64,000 bases of DNA from Lunularia cruciata (Eukaryota; Streptophyta; Marchantiopsida; Lunulariales; Lunulariaceae): assembly GCA_948567375.1 (NCBI GenBank), contig OX419761.1, forward strand, positions 40,798,501 through 40,862,500, in the 5' to 3' direction. Each line of letters starts with the position of its first letter. Within the stretch, counting starts at the first letter, position 1. The notes beneath the pieces are model-generated. The model was given only the letters and a program-made list of their open reading frames with translations, was not told the DNA's origin and did not search any database. The position numbers and the translations under genes are program-made. Shown here piece after piece: positions 10,344 through 21,879 of the stretch.

Positions 10344-13094
10344 TATAGTCACCAATCTGGAAAAGAGAGTTCTTGGACATGGTCTACTTCAACCTTAGGA
10401 ACAAATATTGACTAACCAAGCAAATAACTCACATACTATTGCACCCTTGCAATCTAGTCACAAGCCACAAAAGAAATTCATTGATAGAAAATGTACATGC
10501 ATTGATAATATCATATGATTTTCCAAAGGAACATGAGTACAAAGTTCTAAATGCTACACAATCTTGTTCTTGATCAAGAACTAATGTTACTCACTCTACC
10601 TCTCTACTAACTTACAATGAGACTATCTCAAACTCTTGAGGTGGGTAAGTTGCTACCTAGTCTTGATTAAATACCTACTAACCAACTAGCATTGAGCTAC
10701 TCTCTAAGTTAAACACCTTTCCAAATTATGGGTGGTTGGGTCTTTGTTTGTTGAGAATGCTAGCTTTGCTGCTAGGTAGACTTAACCTTGCCACCTAGAG
10801 TGTGGACATCCAATAAAAAATGACCATAATTTGAAAACTCATCATGTCCAAGTAACAAAGATATGAGGATAAAATTTTATTCAAGGTGAACCTAACACCT
10901 TTCTTTTCTTCCCATTACTAGCTACTCCTAAGCTTAATTGATCATAATGGTATTTTGTTAAGGAAAACCCACCTCTCTGATATTTCACGTAATTGGGTGT
11001 GGATATACAAGTACTTTCTTTAGTCACCATCCAATTAGTTGAGAGGCTAACAACTTGTCTCAACTATTGATGGTGGAATCTAAGTCCCACATCTATTTAT
11101 TGCATAATTATAAGAACTATATGTATAGTTATTACAACTAATTGATCTACCAAAATTAAAAAATTACAAGGTAGTGCCTTAACTACATTTGTTGCCTATT
11201 AAATTTAATAGGGATCCTTCTCCTCTTGGGTATGATGCCTTGACTTTTGCAACCACTAATTCTTTTGCAAGATCCTTGATTGGTTAATTCTCTTGTTTCT
11301 TATTAGTATTGGGTCCCCTTCTTATGCACTTTAGTATCTAGGGTTGGTGATGGTAGGATTACTTCTTGCTAAGTTTCATCTCCCAATTTTTTAGCCTCCT
11401 CATCTCCTAGATCATTTTGATTGGTGGACTAGACAAATTCCTCCTTGTTAGGCTTGGTAGATGGTGCTTCCAAAGGAATTATTTGATCATTTGCTTGTAA
11501 TGCATTACCTTCAAAATTTGTGTGACTTGGTTGATTTGATTCTTGAGTCTCTACCATTGGTTCAAAGCAAGAACTACATGCTTTGGCTTAAGCAAGTTCT
11601 TGATGATTCTTTGGGTAACGTGTTCAAGCTCAGATCTCACTAAGTAAGCATTGGATAACCTTGGTCCTCTCCATTCATACTGATTTGTACATCTCTTGCT
11701 TCCTTGCATCTTCTAAATTTCACCTTTCCTATCATTCATCCCAACATTGAGCTTTGGCTATCAATTTGGGGTCTACTTACAAGAACTCTTACATCACTTT
11801 ATGCATAAGAACAATATGACTTCCTTCTCATGAAGTGCACTTAACTACACTTGGATTTGATCCTTGTTAGCTACGTATTTGCAAGCTCCTACATGATTGA
11901 TTGCTTTTGGACAAGTCTTTCCACCACAATACACATTGCCTCTAGTGAGGAGCTACTTGGTTGCAATAGGAATGTAATTTGTAAAGAATTTGGTGTTAAC
12001 TCTCAAACATATACTTGGGGAAAGTAATGTCTGCTTGAGGACTCCTTCTAGATGTAGCTAGTGCAATTGGGATGCTTCAAGGATGTTAAAGACATGGGTC
12101 CAAGCCATAATGCAATTTATCATTGATGTTTGGCTCACCGGTCCTTCTTTGATAAGGAATCTTAGGAGTGATGTCTCCAAGTGGAATTATCATTGATCTT
12201 CATCTCCATAAATCTAGCTGCTTTGTTTGCTCTTCCTTCTCCTCAATAGTCAATAGATTATGCTAGTGATAAACATGAAATAGGAAAGGGTAGATCCTTG
12301 CATAATTATTTGAATGATTATTAATTTGAGCCCACTCTCAAGTTCCTTCATGTAATAGTTTCCCCTTGTTCACTACTTGGGTGCTTGTCCAAGCACTCAT
12401 AATGGTAATTGCATGCACTTTACTAATGATAGGATGTTTTGGATATAAGATAGGCAAGAGAAATTCAAAAATTCTCCAAACATAGGATTTTATGATGAAA
12501 TTAAAGTTATAACACTCCCTTGCACCATATTATTGGTCTCCAAATATTTTCTAGGTTGCCTCATCTAATAATTCTCCTCTTGGAGGTAACCTTTCTCCCA
12601 TATTCTTCCATCTATACATATAGTACCACATTGAGGTCTTATTCCCAAAGGTTCCCTCTAATCTCAAGATCCATCCCCTTGAGTATTTGGTCAGTGAGGA
12701 CCTCCTTTGCCATGGAATTTACATGAAGCCCCATGGCAACTTGTACTAATTGCTCATACCCAAGGGTGCTCAAATCATCCTCAAATTGTTTTGCTCTACT
12801 ACTAAAATTGATACACATAGTTCAATGGGTATCAATTTCTTGAGATTGAGTTTGCAAGTCATCCAAGGTCTTGCCATGTTGGTGATACCATCGTGACTTG
12901 AATTCATTATGAACATCTTTAGCTCTCTCTTGATTAAGATAACCCCCAGTACTCCAAGCAAGAATGTTCTCTACTCAACTTCCATAGCTCATAGACTTAA
13001 TCAGTCAATTTATCTTGTGTTCTAGCAATGCATTTCTTATGATTTCCTATGAATGGTTTGATTTTACCTACACATGTCACAAGAGCTATTTGTA

Positions 13095-13415
13095 TCTATC
13101 CCTTCAAACTCACTCATGTCCCTTGATTTCACCTCCCCATACTCTCAATTATTCTAGAATGTAGCTCTAAACTTGTGCAAACAATTTATGAGTTTCAAAT
13201 GAAATTGAGACTCTCAATGGAGAGCAAAATGTGATGATCATCACTTTGCTCCTCTCTCTTGATTTGAAGGTCAAGGACTCACTTTGCGGGAAGCACTTCC
13301 CTTCCAAGAACTTGTTTACTCCTTCAAACTCACTCTTGTTCCTCAATTTCACATCCATATACTCTCAATTCCTCTCAAATGCACATGTAGCTCTTGCAAA
13401 CAATTTCTCAACTCT
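13095..13415 (+). repeat. Direct repeat, two ~90-bp copies 220 bp apart
   Basis: CCTTCAAACTCACTC at 13101 recurs at 13321. Similarity continues through a TCAATTTCACATCC-like stretch and an ACTCTCAATT stretch into GCAAACAATTT, with several substitutions. This looks like an old local tandem duplication. The 121-codon ORF at 13231-13596 overlaps the second copy and is not convincing as a gene. Confidence 0.6.
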
Positions 13416-14189
13416 TGCTAAAAGAATTCTTATCCAACTTGAAAGCGGGAAGTTGAATGTTCTTAGTGCTTGTCACTTGAGCACTTCCTTTGATCAAGGA
13501 GAAGGAATTGATAATTTGGGAGTTGAGTTGCACTCAAGAGCTACCATCTTCAACTGTTCTTGGAAGCTTGCTCCATTCCTTTGCACAATTCTTTAGACTA
13601 GTTAGTTGGCTCATTTGAAGAGAGAAATCTCTCTTTCCTGCTTAGTGGAGTTGGTTCAATTTTAGGTCCGATGTCTGCCTCGGGGTCTGGTGTCTTCTGC
13701 ATGTATGGGTTGAGGCCAATATGCCAACAATAGGTCATCCAATCTCCTCCTAAAGCATAGGATCTGACATGCCCATTGATTGGGCATTTGATGGGTAATT
13801 GGAAGCGGGTTGGTTTTGGTCTACTTCAGGTATGAACTCAGACAAGCAACTCTAGACCAATGTGGTAACTAATTCCCTTAAGGTTAGCTTTTGATTAAGG
13901 GATCCGGGTGAGCAAATTCAAACACTATTGGTGACAAAGTGATAGCAAAAGTAATTTATGGACTAAAATGCAAAAATAATTTCTTTCTACCTTCGCTTTA
14001 GTGTTAATTCCTTGGTCGTCCAAGAAAAACGAAACTCACCTAGTAATTGCAATGGACTCGAAAACATTCTTGGTACTAACAACTTTTATGAATGCAAGTT
14101 TTGGTATAATGATTATACTTACGTTTCCTATGCTAGTTTGATATTTTGAATTTTACTCTTATAACTTGTTCTTCAAATTTAATACTTTA

Positions 14190-16800
14190 TTGAAATACTC
14201 TCTGCCTTCATAATTCATAATTGCAAACTTACCGAAGATTGAACACATCCAAACCTCAACTCGGGATAACGACAGTTCGTTGAATTCCAAATTACAAGTG
14301 GGATTATGTGGAGTTACGGTTGGGCTCTTCGGAAGGGTGAGCTCGATGCTACACGCCGAGAAGAGTTCCCGGAAGTCTTCTCGGTGCCGAACCACAGTAA
14401 GGCCTTCGATTGAAAGTTACATTCATACATTGAAAGTCACTCATGTCGATGCGGACAAGATTACAGTACTGTGTATTCTTGGCAAAAGCTACAGTGATTG
14501 TGTAGTAAAATTTAAACCCCTATATTATAAGAATGACAGAAAAGTAGTCGGTATAATTTAGGTGAAAGCGAGCACTCACATCGACTCGTTCGTAAGCAGA
14601 GAAGACCTTGGACTTAAAATTGTGAAAACATATAGTTGCTAATGAAGAACACCGTTGAAACATGAGAAGCTCAGAGCTGGCTAATCACGACCAGCTTAAA
14701 CATATCCGCCATAATCTAGAATTGTGATCTTGCTCAATTCACTAACCAGGACTTTTTTACCCCACAAGTAATGCTCACTGGCGGTTTCGAAAATATCTCT
14801 CCCTTCGTCATGACACTACCCTCCTTACTTGCGTACAATAACAAGATGACAAACATTTATCAACAACAGCAATTTACCTACAACTTGCTACAGCAATCCT
14901 CCGTCGATATTCGAGAAGCCTCCCCTATCCTCTGCTTGGTTGTTGGAGACATACGAAAGGAATAGAAAATGGGAAAGCATTGCTCCGGAAACAAGAGGCG
15001 ACTGTAGTCGTGTGCACATGCGGAGGATTTCGGTAATGGGGCCACTGAACGAGGCGGCAAGTCAAAACCCTTACCGCGTTCGAGCGTACTGCGAAGACGC
15101 ACACAGATAGGACAGGAGTGCTTACGTAGTTTCTTTGGCTGAAACAACAGTCGTGGACCTAAAGGAATAGGTTGGTTGAAACAAACCAAAAAAGGGTCTC
15201 GGTCCGGTAATCTTGTATTTCAATCACCGTGTACTGTGACTCAGATTCCAATAATACTAAGACTTAGCCTATATGCGTCAGAATTGAGGAATACGTCAGA
15301 ATACATTCACCAAAAACAGAACATTATTAAATTTTGAAGGTATACGGGGAGTGTGGTTTCCTGGTTTTTAAGAAGAATTAGTTATCTTGCATTATTGAAA
15401 TAAATCCATGCACACCAAATCAGAGAACTCTTTTCTACTAAATGAAAGATATTAGTGAAATGGATAAATATGCGTCAATATATTATAGCAGAAAAATAAC
15501 CTTATAAAAACATAATTTTCAATGTAAAACATTATTATAATCAAGTCTTTCAAAATTTTAGTGCTTGTAAAAGTAACTCAAAAGGTAATAATCACGGAAA
15601 ATAAATACTGGGAGTATATACTCTATTTTAATGACGGATTGTTTCATGTTCTTCATGTTATAGCCAAAGTACTCAGTCCATTATTGCAATAGTTATCTAC
15701 CTCTTTATAGGTGAAATTCCTATAATGTACACCAATTTGGATGATGTGAATATGATTAATATGTTCTTATACCCTCAAACCTTCTCCCATATCATCTCAA
15801 CTAAATAATCCAATGTCAATGTTGATGAAATTTATTGTATTACTAATTAAGTAGCTCACTTTACACCATAATAAGTTTCTAGACGGTAACTAATAGTTTT
15901 TAGATATTCTTGGTTGATCAAGTAGAACCTGCATTCTCATTGGTTCGTCCCACTTAAAATACCGTTTAAAACCCATGTACAAAATTAGGTTATGCTAATG
16001 GTTCTATGAAGGAAAAAAAATCAAAGGAATTGTACGATTAAGGAGCATATCAACAAAATAATCTAGTGCTCGCAAACTGCTTTTTCCTATAATTTTGTTA
16101 AAAACAAAATCATATATTCTTCATAATAACATGTAATCGTTGGTGGATGGAGTTTACTGGACTTATAATATTCCCATACGCCCCCAATCTTTTATAGGTT
16201 TCTATTTGGCCCCCACAAGGGATTGTCGAAAACTGCAACATGCGAATAAAACAACAATAAAGAAACTAACTTCTAGAGAGAGTTCATTGTAAATTGTAGG
16301 TGGGGCCCTGTCAAGTCTAGGCCGTATAAAGACACATGAAATGAAACACTAGTGGGCTCTAACTATCGGGAGACGAAGCATACCCACACTTTCGCCGCTC
16401 GACTTTTTCGGACCCAAAGTAATAGTGGGCCATAGCCAAGTGTTTGATGTGACATATTTTAGTCATAGCTAAGATTTTCCGCAACAGAAATGGCGTCTTG
16501 TCGGTATGGCCCAGGATGACACTTTCAACTTCACAATACCTCCTCACATTTGCAGAAATACTCGGGTTCCGTAATTGAAGACAGACTTGACCGCATCCAA
16601 TGAACCGATGCACTCATGTACTATCAATGTCATATGGATGGTGCAAACAATTGGGGATTTTTTTAAACGGTTTTTAGGTTTCTGTAAAGCTTCTTTTTAC
16701 AAGAGATCTGGAAAATCTTTACGGGTGCAGGTAAGGGGGTACTCTAAAAGTTTCACAGGAAGTGGTCCGTAGCCATAAGATGAGTTTTACAGTTTTTGCA
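14190..16800. other. Intergenic segment that retains CpG; no recognised gene
   Basis: Composition changes here. CpG dinucleotides are frequent, especially at 14330-14400 and 14990-15220, while the surrounding transposons are mostly CpG-poor. Small ORFs exist (for example 14280-14558 plus and 14878-15189 minus), but neither shows a known domain. The segment could be a low-copy, less-methylated region such as old gene-flanking DNA. I cannot name any gene. Confidence 0.4.
14356..14384 (+). other. 9-bp perfect inverted repeat
   Basis: CCGAGAAGA, an 11-base loop and TCTTCTCGG can form a stable hairpin. It is isolated, with no adjoining U-run, so I do not call it a terminator or an RNA gene. Confidence 0.5.
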
Positions 16801-16972
16801 CGCGTGGAAATGGTGTCACATAGGTTTATGGGGCATTCCATAATTAAGCACTAACTAATGCAAGTGCATTTGAAATAGTTAATAGATTAGCTCATGGGTT
16901 GCGCAACATTTGGCTATCATGTTTACATACTGTTGCATTCTCCTTAGCACGGTGCTCACAAAGAACTTAATT

Positions 16973-17086
16973 GACAATTCTCTTTCTTTGTAATTTTAAT
17001 AGGAAATTGGGAGAAGGGTTTGATTTGAAGACAATTCTCTTTTTTGGTAATTTTAATAGGAAGTTGGGAGAAGGATTTGATTTGAA
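16973..17086 (+). repeat. Tandem duplication, two 57-bp units
   Basis: GACAATTCTCTTTCTTTG at 16973 is repeated at 17030 as GACAATTCTCTTTTTTGG, and both continue to GGTTTGATTTGAA or a close variant. About four mismatches separate the units. It lies just upstream of the Harbinger remnant. Confidence 0.8.
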
Positions 17087-17099
17087 GTCTGCGTAGCAA

Positions 17100-18330
17100 G
17101 ATTCTAGAATGTCCCACTTAAGTACGCTTAAACTATTTTGTGTAGCAATTAAAAAATAGAGGCACTTAAGAATCTAACTTTAAGAGGTTGAAGTGCATTT
17201 GAGTGAATAGACCATGAGTATGCAGACTCTTTGGACTCCTTGGGTTAGAGGAATGGAGTGAAGAAGAGGACATTGATGACATGGATAAGCTTTTAAGATG
17301 GTGTGAATTTATCCATGGGAAAGATATTTAATAGAGACAATTCAGACATTTGTTAGTTCAGAGTTTGTGAGAAGGTTTTTGGAGTTCTTGATCCTCCATT
17401 TAAAGACGTCATTTAAACAACTTGTGAGGATATATATGGAATTATTTAGTGCTTTTGTGAAGCTACTTAAAGAGCATAAGGTTTTTAGAAAGATGCTTGT
17501 AAAGACCAAACCTTAGTTTGGCTACAAGTTGCATTAGCATTGGATAGATTTGGACTTATCAAGGAATGGAGCACACGTGGCAAGAGCAATGAATTTATGA
17601 GATATTAGTGTAAGATCCAAAAAAAGTTTAATGATAGAGTAATCACTGCCATATTTTCCATTCTCATGAAAGAAGTGCAATGGCAAAGGCTGGAGGAGAG
17701 AGAACTAGGATTTTATCAATGTTTGCTTAGAAAGGATTTCAAGGGTGTGTGGTTAGTAGATATGACTTTTTCCTTTTGCACAAGGACCCATAATTATTTT
17801 CAACAAAAGGTGTGCTACTTGATCAATGTGCATGTGATATGTGACAATAAATGCATGATTATACATTTTTCTAGAGATAAAGGTCTCCACATTTTCCATT
17901 CAATAGTTTGTGAATTTGTGAACTTCAATTTTATTGTGGCGGCAACTCTCACTTCTTATGGGTGTATATTTTGTGTAGGTATGCCAAGCTCTTGTTATGA
18001 CATGTTTAAAAAGGTCATAACTTTGGACAGATCTCAATCATAAAAGAGCACGTAATTCATTTGAATGCCATCAATATTTACTCAGAGATTCTGGATACAT
18101 GCTTATGAGCTATCTAGTGTACTCTTTCAAACAAGCTCCTATTTGTAATACTATTAGCTAGACATACTATCTAGAGGTAGAAATTGGCTTGGTAATACCT
18201 TGAAGGATGTTATATATGATGGTATTAGTAGATCAAATTGAGGTGTCACCAAAAGAGTACTTCCACTAATAGTGCAGAGGTTGAAAACACCCTAAAAACT
18301 TTAGAGCTAATTTTAGAAGCCTAAATGGAT
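17100..18330 (+). pseudogene. PIF/Harbinger (HARBI1-like) DDE transposase remnant
   Basis: A decayed cut-and-paste transposase of the PIF/Harbinger superfamily. The N-terminal helix-turn-helix part is visible as VALALDRFG near 17530, followed by RVITAIFSILMKEVQWQRLEER (17636-17700; shown here only as the family pattern). The open block 17666-18040 contains FKGVWLVDMT with the first catalytic Asp at 17759, QKVCYLINVHVICDNK, and GMPSSCYD with the second Asp at 17999. Beyond a stop, LLRDSGYMLMSYL (about 18079) and AEVENTLKTLE, with the candidate catalytic Glu at 18283, complete the pattern. Stops upstream and between blocks show it is inactive. Terminal inverted repeats were not identified. Host ALP1-like domesticated genes share this fold, but the decay argues for a transposon. 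Confidence 0.78.
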
Positions 18331-19090
18331 GAATTAGGCCTCAAAAAATGCAATCCTCTTCATTCCAAGCAAAAGTGCATTGCCATTTTCTCTCCTTGTT
18401 TGTCCCATTGAGAGCTTTCCCATGGTACCTCACGCATGTTGTTCTAAGCTTCCTATATGAAGATTCAATAAAGATTCCCTTAGGTCGATGTGTTTGATCA
18501 GCCAAATAGGACAAGGATCAACATGTCACCAATCCATGCAGCTAATCTAAGGGTGGAGCTTTTTGACATGTCACAAATCCATGTATCTTATCCGAGGGTG
18601 TAACTCCTTTTGAGTGGATCCTCTTTGCTATATAATAAAGACAAGGTCATAGTATTGGTGGGTAAAGCCTTGTGTTTTGTCTCTTTTGTCTCTCTTGGCA
18701 TTTCACTTGTCCTTGGACCATTACAATATCCAAGAAAAAAATGATTTTAATCATTGTGTAGATTGGGCTCATATGCTAAATAAACACTACATTAGGATTT
18801 TGAAAGCCTATTAGAATTCTTTGTGTGGGTTGACTTTCAATTAATTATATAATACAAACAAGAACTACTATCTATTGTGATGGATTGAGACATGTATTAT
18901 CTTACATAACTTCTTGATTAATAGATACAAGAAGAATTTTAGAGAGGAAGTAAATTCCAAACATGAGTTTTTGGAGCTTATTGGTGGATATGATCACCAA
19001 TATAGAGAGTAAACTACAACATCTATGATAGTAGGTTACATTGAACATGGCTTGTAAAAGACCAAGGAGAGAATAGGAGAATGGAAGGTC
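18331..19090. other. Intergenic between Harbinger remnant and B2, nothing recognised
   Basis: AT-rich DNA without a convincing ORF. A TATA-like CTATATAATAAAG occurs near 18629, but no transcript unit follows it. The right edge is set by the start of the B2 LTR. Confidence 0.5.
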
Positions 19091-19500
19091 TGTAACTAAC
19101 TTCATTTAGCAATGAAGTTAGTTAGGACTAACAAAGTAACGAATATGCCAAATTAGCCTAGAACATTCTAGAAGTATATAGAAAGCTTCTTGGGAAGTTT
19201 CTCGGCTAGCTTAGCTTGCACCCCAAGTATGTAACTTCTAGAAGGAAGCTTATAGAAGCTTCTAACTAACTTAGCTTGCATGCCAAGTAGACGGCTTCTA
19301 GAAGGAAGCTTCTTGAGAAGCTTCTTGGTTAACTTGGCTTGCATTCCAAGAAAATGGCTCAAGAAAGCTACTTGAGAAGCTTCTCAAGAGCCTTGTATGC
19401 TCCCTATAAATACCAAAGCCAAAGCTCATGCTAGACATTTGGAGTTTCCCACACTCAAGTGTCCCAATATGATCTTCCATTCTCTAATTTCTCCACTCAG

Positions 19501-20181
19501 TCCATAATTCCGCAATCTGAACCTTAAGATTGTGACCAATTTATCATCTTAGATTATAAATCAAGACAGGGGCCCCAGCGCCTTAAGGCCAATAAAACGC
19601 AAAGGCTCTAGGCCGTAGGCCCATATGGCAAAAGGCGCAAAGCGCATAAATATCCCGCTGTCGGAAATCTACGAGCCATTTCCGGCCTTTGGCGCTACTT
19701 TCATAAGGCCAAAGAAGTTTCCTTCGGACCCTTCGGACCCAAAAGCTTAGCTTTGCTGAGCTGTTTCAACTTGTAAAGACCTAGTTTGGCGAAAAAAAGA
19801 CAAAGCGGATGCCTACCGAGGCAAGCATGCAATTCCGTAGTCATTGTATATTCTCAAGAAGGCTTTAAGCAATATAAAAGATTTTGGCGCTGGCTTACTT
19901 TTGATTTGATTTGTCACTATGCGACATTTGTTCCCAAGGACTTGCAAAATCAAAATAGAAAAATTCTTGAGTCATCTCAATAGCTTTAGAAACCACACGT
20001 TTCTTTGAATCATCATACCGTACTTCCACATATCCACTTAAAGGAAAGTCTTTTCTTAATGGATGACCTCAAAACCATAATCTGTTAATATATGTCGGAT
20101 ACCACAAAATAAAAATACTGTCCGACAAAACAAAGGGCCGGGGACTGTCTAACAAAAAAGGGAAAAAAACTGACGAAAAAA
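19501..20181. other. Nuclear mitochondrial DNA insertion (NUMT)
   Basis: About 680 bp inserted in the B2 LTR. The right half contains the 3' end of mitochondrial nad9 on the minus strand. The left half (19560-19790) is GC-richer, with repeated GGCGC, AAGGCC and CTTCGGACCC words, unlike the flanking retroelement and typical of seed-plant mitochondrial spacers. The exact ends are uncertain by tens of bases. No target duplication was identified. Confidence 0.75.
19895..20100 (-). pseudogene. nad9: nad9 3' fragment (NADH dehydrogenase subunit 9), mitochondrial origin
   Basis: On the minus strand the sequence reads ILTDYGF, then [32 protein letters not shown] and [10 protein letters not shown], then SNQK and a TAA stop at 19895-19897. 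This is the conserved C-terminal third of plant mitochondrial NAD9, a subunit of respiratory complex I. One base is missing after GFE (GGT to GT, near 20069), so the frame is broken, and an isolated 3' piece cannot work in the nucleus. It is a transferred relic, not an organelle contig, because retroelement LTR sequence flanks it on both sides. Confidence 0.85.
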
Positions 20182-20459
20182 GGTCTCAATCTTTTACATT
20201 TGTATCATAGCACAAATGGGATGGATGGAATTTATGGACCACCAAATCTATTTCCACCAAACCATTGGAATTTTTGCATCCAGGTATTGCCCAAGCATTC
20301 TTTTACATAGTTCATCACCTCACATTTTAGGCAAATATTTTTGAATATAATCATCTTATCCAAGGAACCCTTGGTACTTTCAATTGTAACCTATGGAGAA
20401 TGATGGATGTGTTACATCTATGTGTTAATAAATTAGATAGATTGCAGGTGGTGTGAAAA

Positions 20460-21375
20460 AATAGTAACCACGGCGGCGATGCCTGATGTTAACTTTTCCA
20501 TGCAACAAAAAGTCAAACACCTTACTTGATTGCTAGATGAACAAGATCATCAACGACAAGAACATGTAGAGAGAGTACCAGTTCAAGAAGGAGAAGACCA
20601 AATCTGATTTCTAGTATCCAAGGTTCTTGAAGGCAAAATCTCCCTTTTTGAAGGTGATAATTTTATGTTTGACTGTAAACATTATTTTGAAGCTACCAAT
20701 CTTCAAGATGAAAAAAAATAGATTCTCTTGGCTTCCAACCAATTAGATGGAGTAGCAAAACTATGGTGGCAATTCCAAGTGGAGCTAAACCGCAAATTGT
20801 TACACCAATCTTGATATAGGTAGAATTCAAGAGTGCAATAATTGGTAGATTCCAAGCTATAAATGCCACCCAAGCTACACAAGATAAGTTGGCAAAGTTG
20901 AAGCAAATTGGTTCTGTAAGAAGTAACATCACACAATTCCAGAACACCATCATAAAAATTCTAGATATACTAGAAGATGAAGCTCTAGATTGATTTGTGA
21001 GGGGCTTGAAGTTACAAACCAAATTAGAGGTAACTATGCAAGAGCCACAACACTTAGAGGAAGCCATACAGTTGGCCAAACACTTTGATTCCTTGGTTGC
21101 AACAACTTGGTCTTGACCTTGATCTCCACAAAACCTACCAATACACTACATATAGGTGGAGGAGCCAGCACCAATGGATATTGATGCCATTCAATGAAGA
21201 CCACTTGGCATTACAAATAGAGAAAAACTGCAACAAAATGGTGGTTGTTTTTATGTCCCCAAATTGGACATCATATTGCTGAATGTTCACTCAAGAATAG
21301 GCAACCTCAACAAGTTGCCCAAATGGAGTTTGTGGAGCAAAATACCAAGGAAACAAGGAATCCCAATTGAAGATT
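20460..21375 (+). pseudogene. B2 gag, decayed
   Basis: Matches B1 gag (28453-29352) throughout: MQQKVKHLT near 20500, FDCKHYFEATNLQDE near 20668, LDGVAKLWWQFQVE near 20740, then a frame change and a worn knuckle CFYVPKLDIILLNVH-type stretch near 21243-21285. Several TAG/TGA stops interrupt it. It would form the capsid and nucleocapsid if intact. Confidence 0.75.
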
Positions 21376-21379
21376 TGAG

Positions 21380-21868
21380 CCACCTATTAGGAAGTTGATT
21401 AGTTCTAATGGGATCAAAAGCTCAACTTATGCAAGTTTGTTTCACTTGCAAGGCATGATATCTGATTGTGGTTGTAGAATTTTGGTTGATTTTGGAGTTC
21501 AAAAAATTGCTTGTCCATGTAATAAGCAAAGGAATTATGTATTCCTATCAAGCTAGTAATTGGAAGTAGACTTATGATGGCGGATAGTAGAAAAGGTTTT
21601 GCATCCTGTACCTTGCATCCTATTACCTTCAAGATTGGGAAAGAATATTTGGAGTTTATGAGATTTGTAGTGGCACCTCTACCCTATGATATCATTCTAG
21701 GTCTACCTTAGCTTGAATGTCATAATGTTCAATTTGATTGGAACCAACAACAAATTCAAGAACAACACCAAGGGTAGAAATGTCCGATTAAGTTGTTTGG
21801 CACCTCTAAGTAAGACACCTTACAATAATCAGTCCTAGGATAGGAAGTTTGTGATTTTTAGAATTGTA
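21380..21868 (+). pseudogene. B2 protease region, decayed
   Basis: Follows the B1 protease: GIKSSTYASLFHLQGMIS, then CRILVDFGVQ where B1 has the active-site DSGSS, so the catalytic Ser/Gly context is lost. [16 protein letters not shown] and a stop near 21709 follow. Similarity to B1 stops at about 21868, where a family-A fragment begins. Confidence 0.72.
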
Positions 21869-21879
21869 GGGAACCCAAA

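Larger units (their letters stand above)
9333..14189. other. Intergenic, no supported gene
   Basis: AT-rich unique-looking DNA after the end of A1. Short ORFs on both strands resemble no family I know and have no neighbouring signals. I found no retrotransposon motif. Contents that can be named are the CCCT microsatellite at 10290-10343 and the 220-bp-offset direct repeat at 13095-13415. Confidence 0.6.
19091..20198 (+). repeat. B2 5' LTR, interrupted by organellar DNA
   Basis: Starts TGTAACTAAC and follows the B1 LTR, including CTAGAACATTCTAGAAG and the GAAGCTTC palindromes, as far as CTCTAATTTCTCC at about 19500. The last 18 bases, GGTCTCAATCTTTTACA and neighbours, reappear at 20182-20198, followed by a worn primer site TGTATCATAGC (B1: TGGTATCAGAGC). 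The intervening 680 bp is foreign. A TATA box CTATAAATACC lies at about 19405. Confidence 0.82.

Noticed and set aside
13231-13596. 121-codon ORF that might be a host gene
   Set aside because: It overlaps a local direct repeat, has no recognisable domain and no neighbouring gene signals.
14878-15189. 103-codon minus-strand ORF in the CpG-retaining region, possible host exon
   Set aside because: No domain, no splice context that I could support; kept only as part of the region-level finding.
19168-19480. Minus-strand ORFs with a repeated LGMQAKL-type block
   Set aside because: They translate the repetitive GAAGCTTC/TTGGCTTGCA region of the B2 LTR; the repeat is regulatory DNA, not protein.
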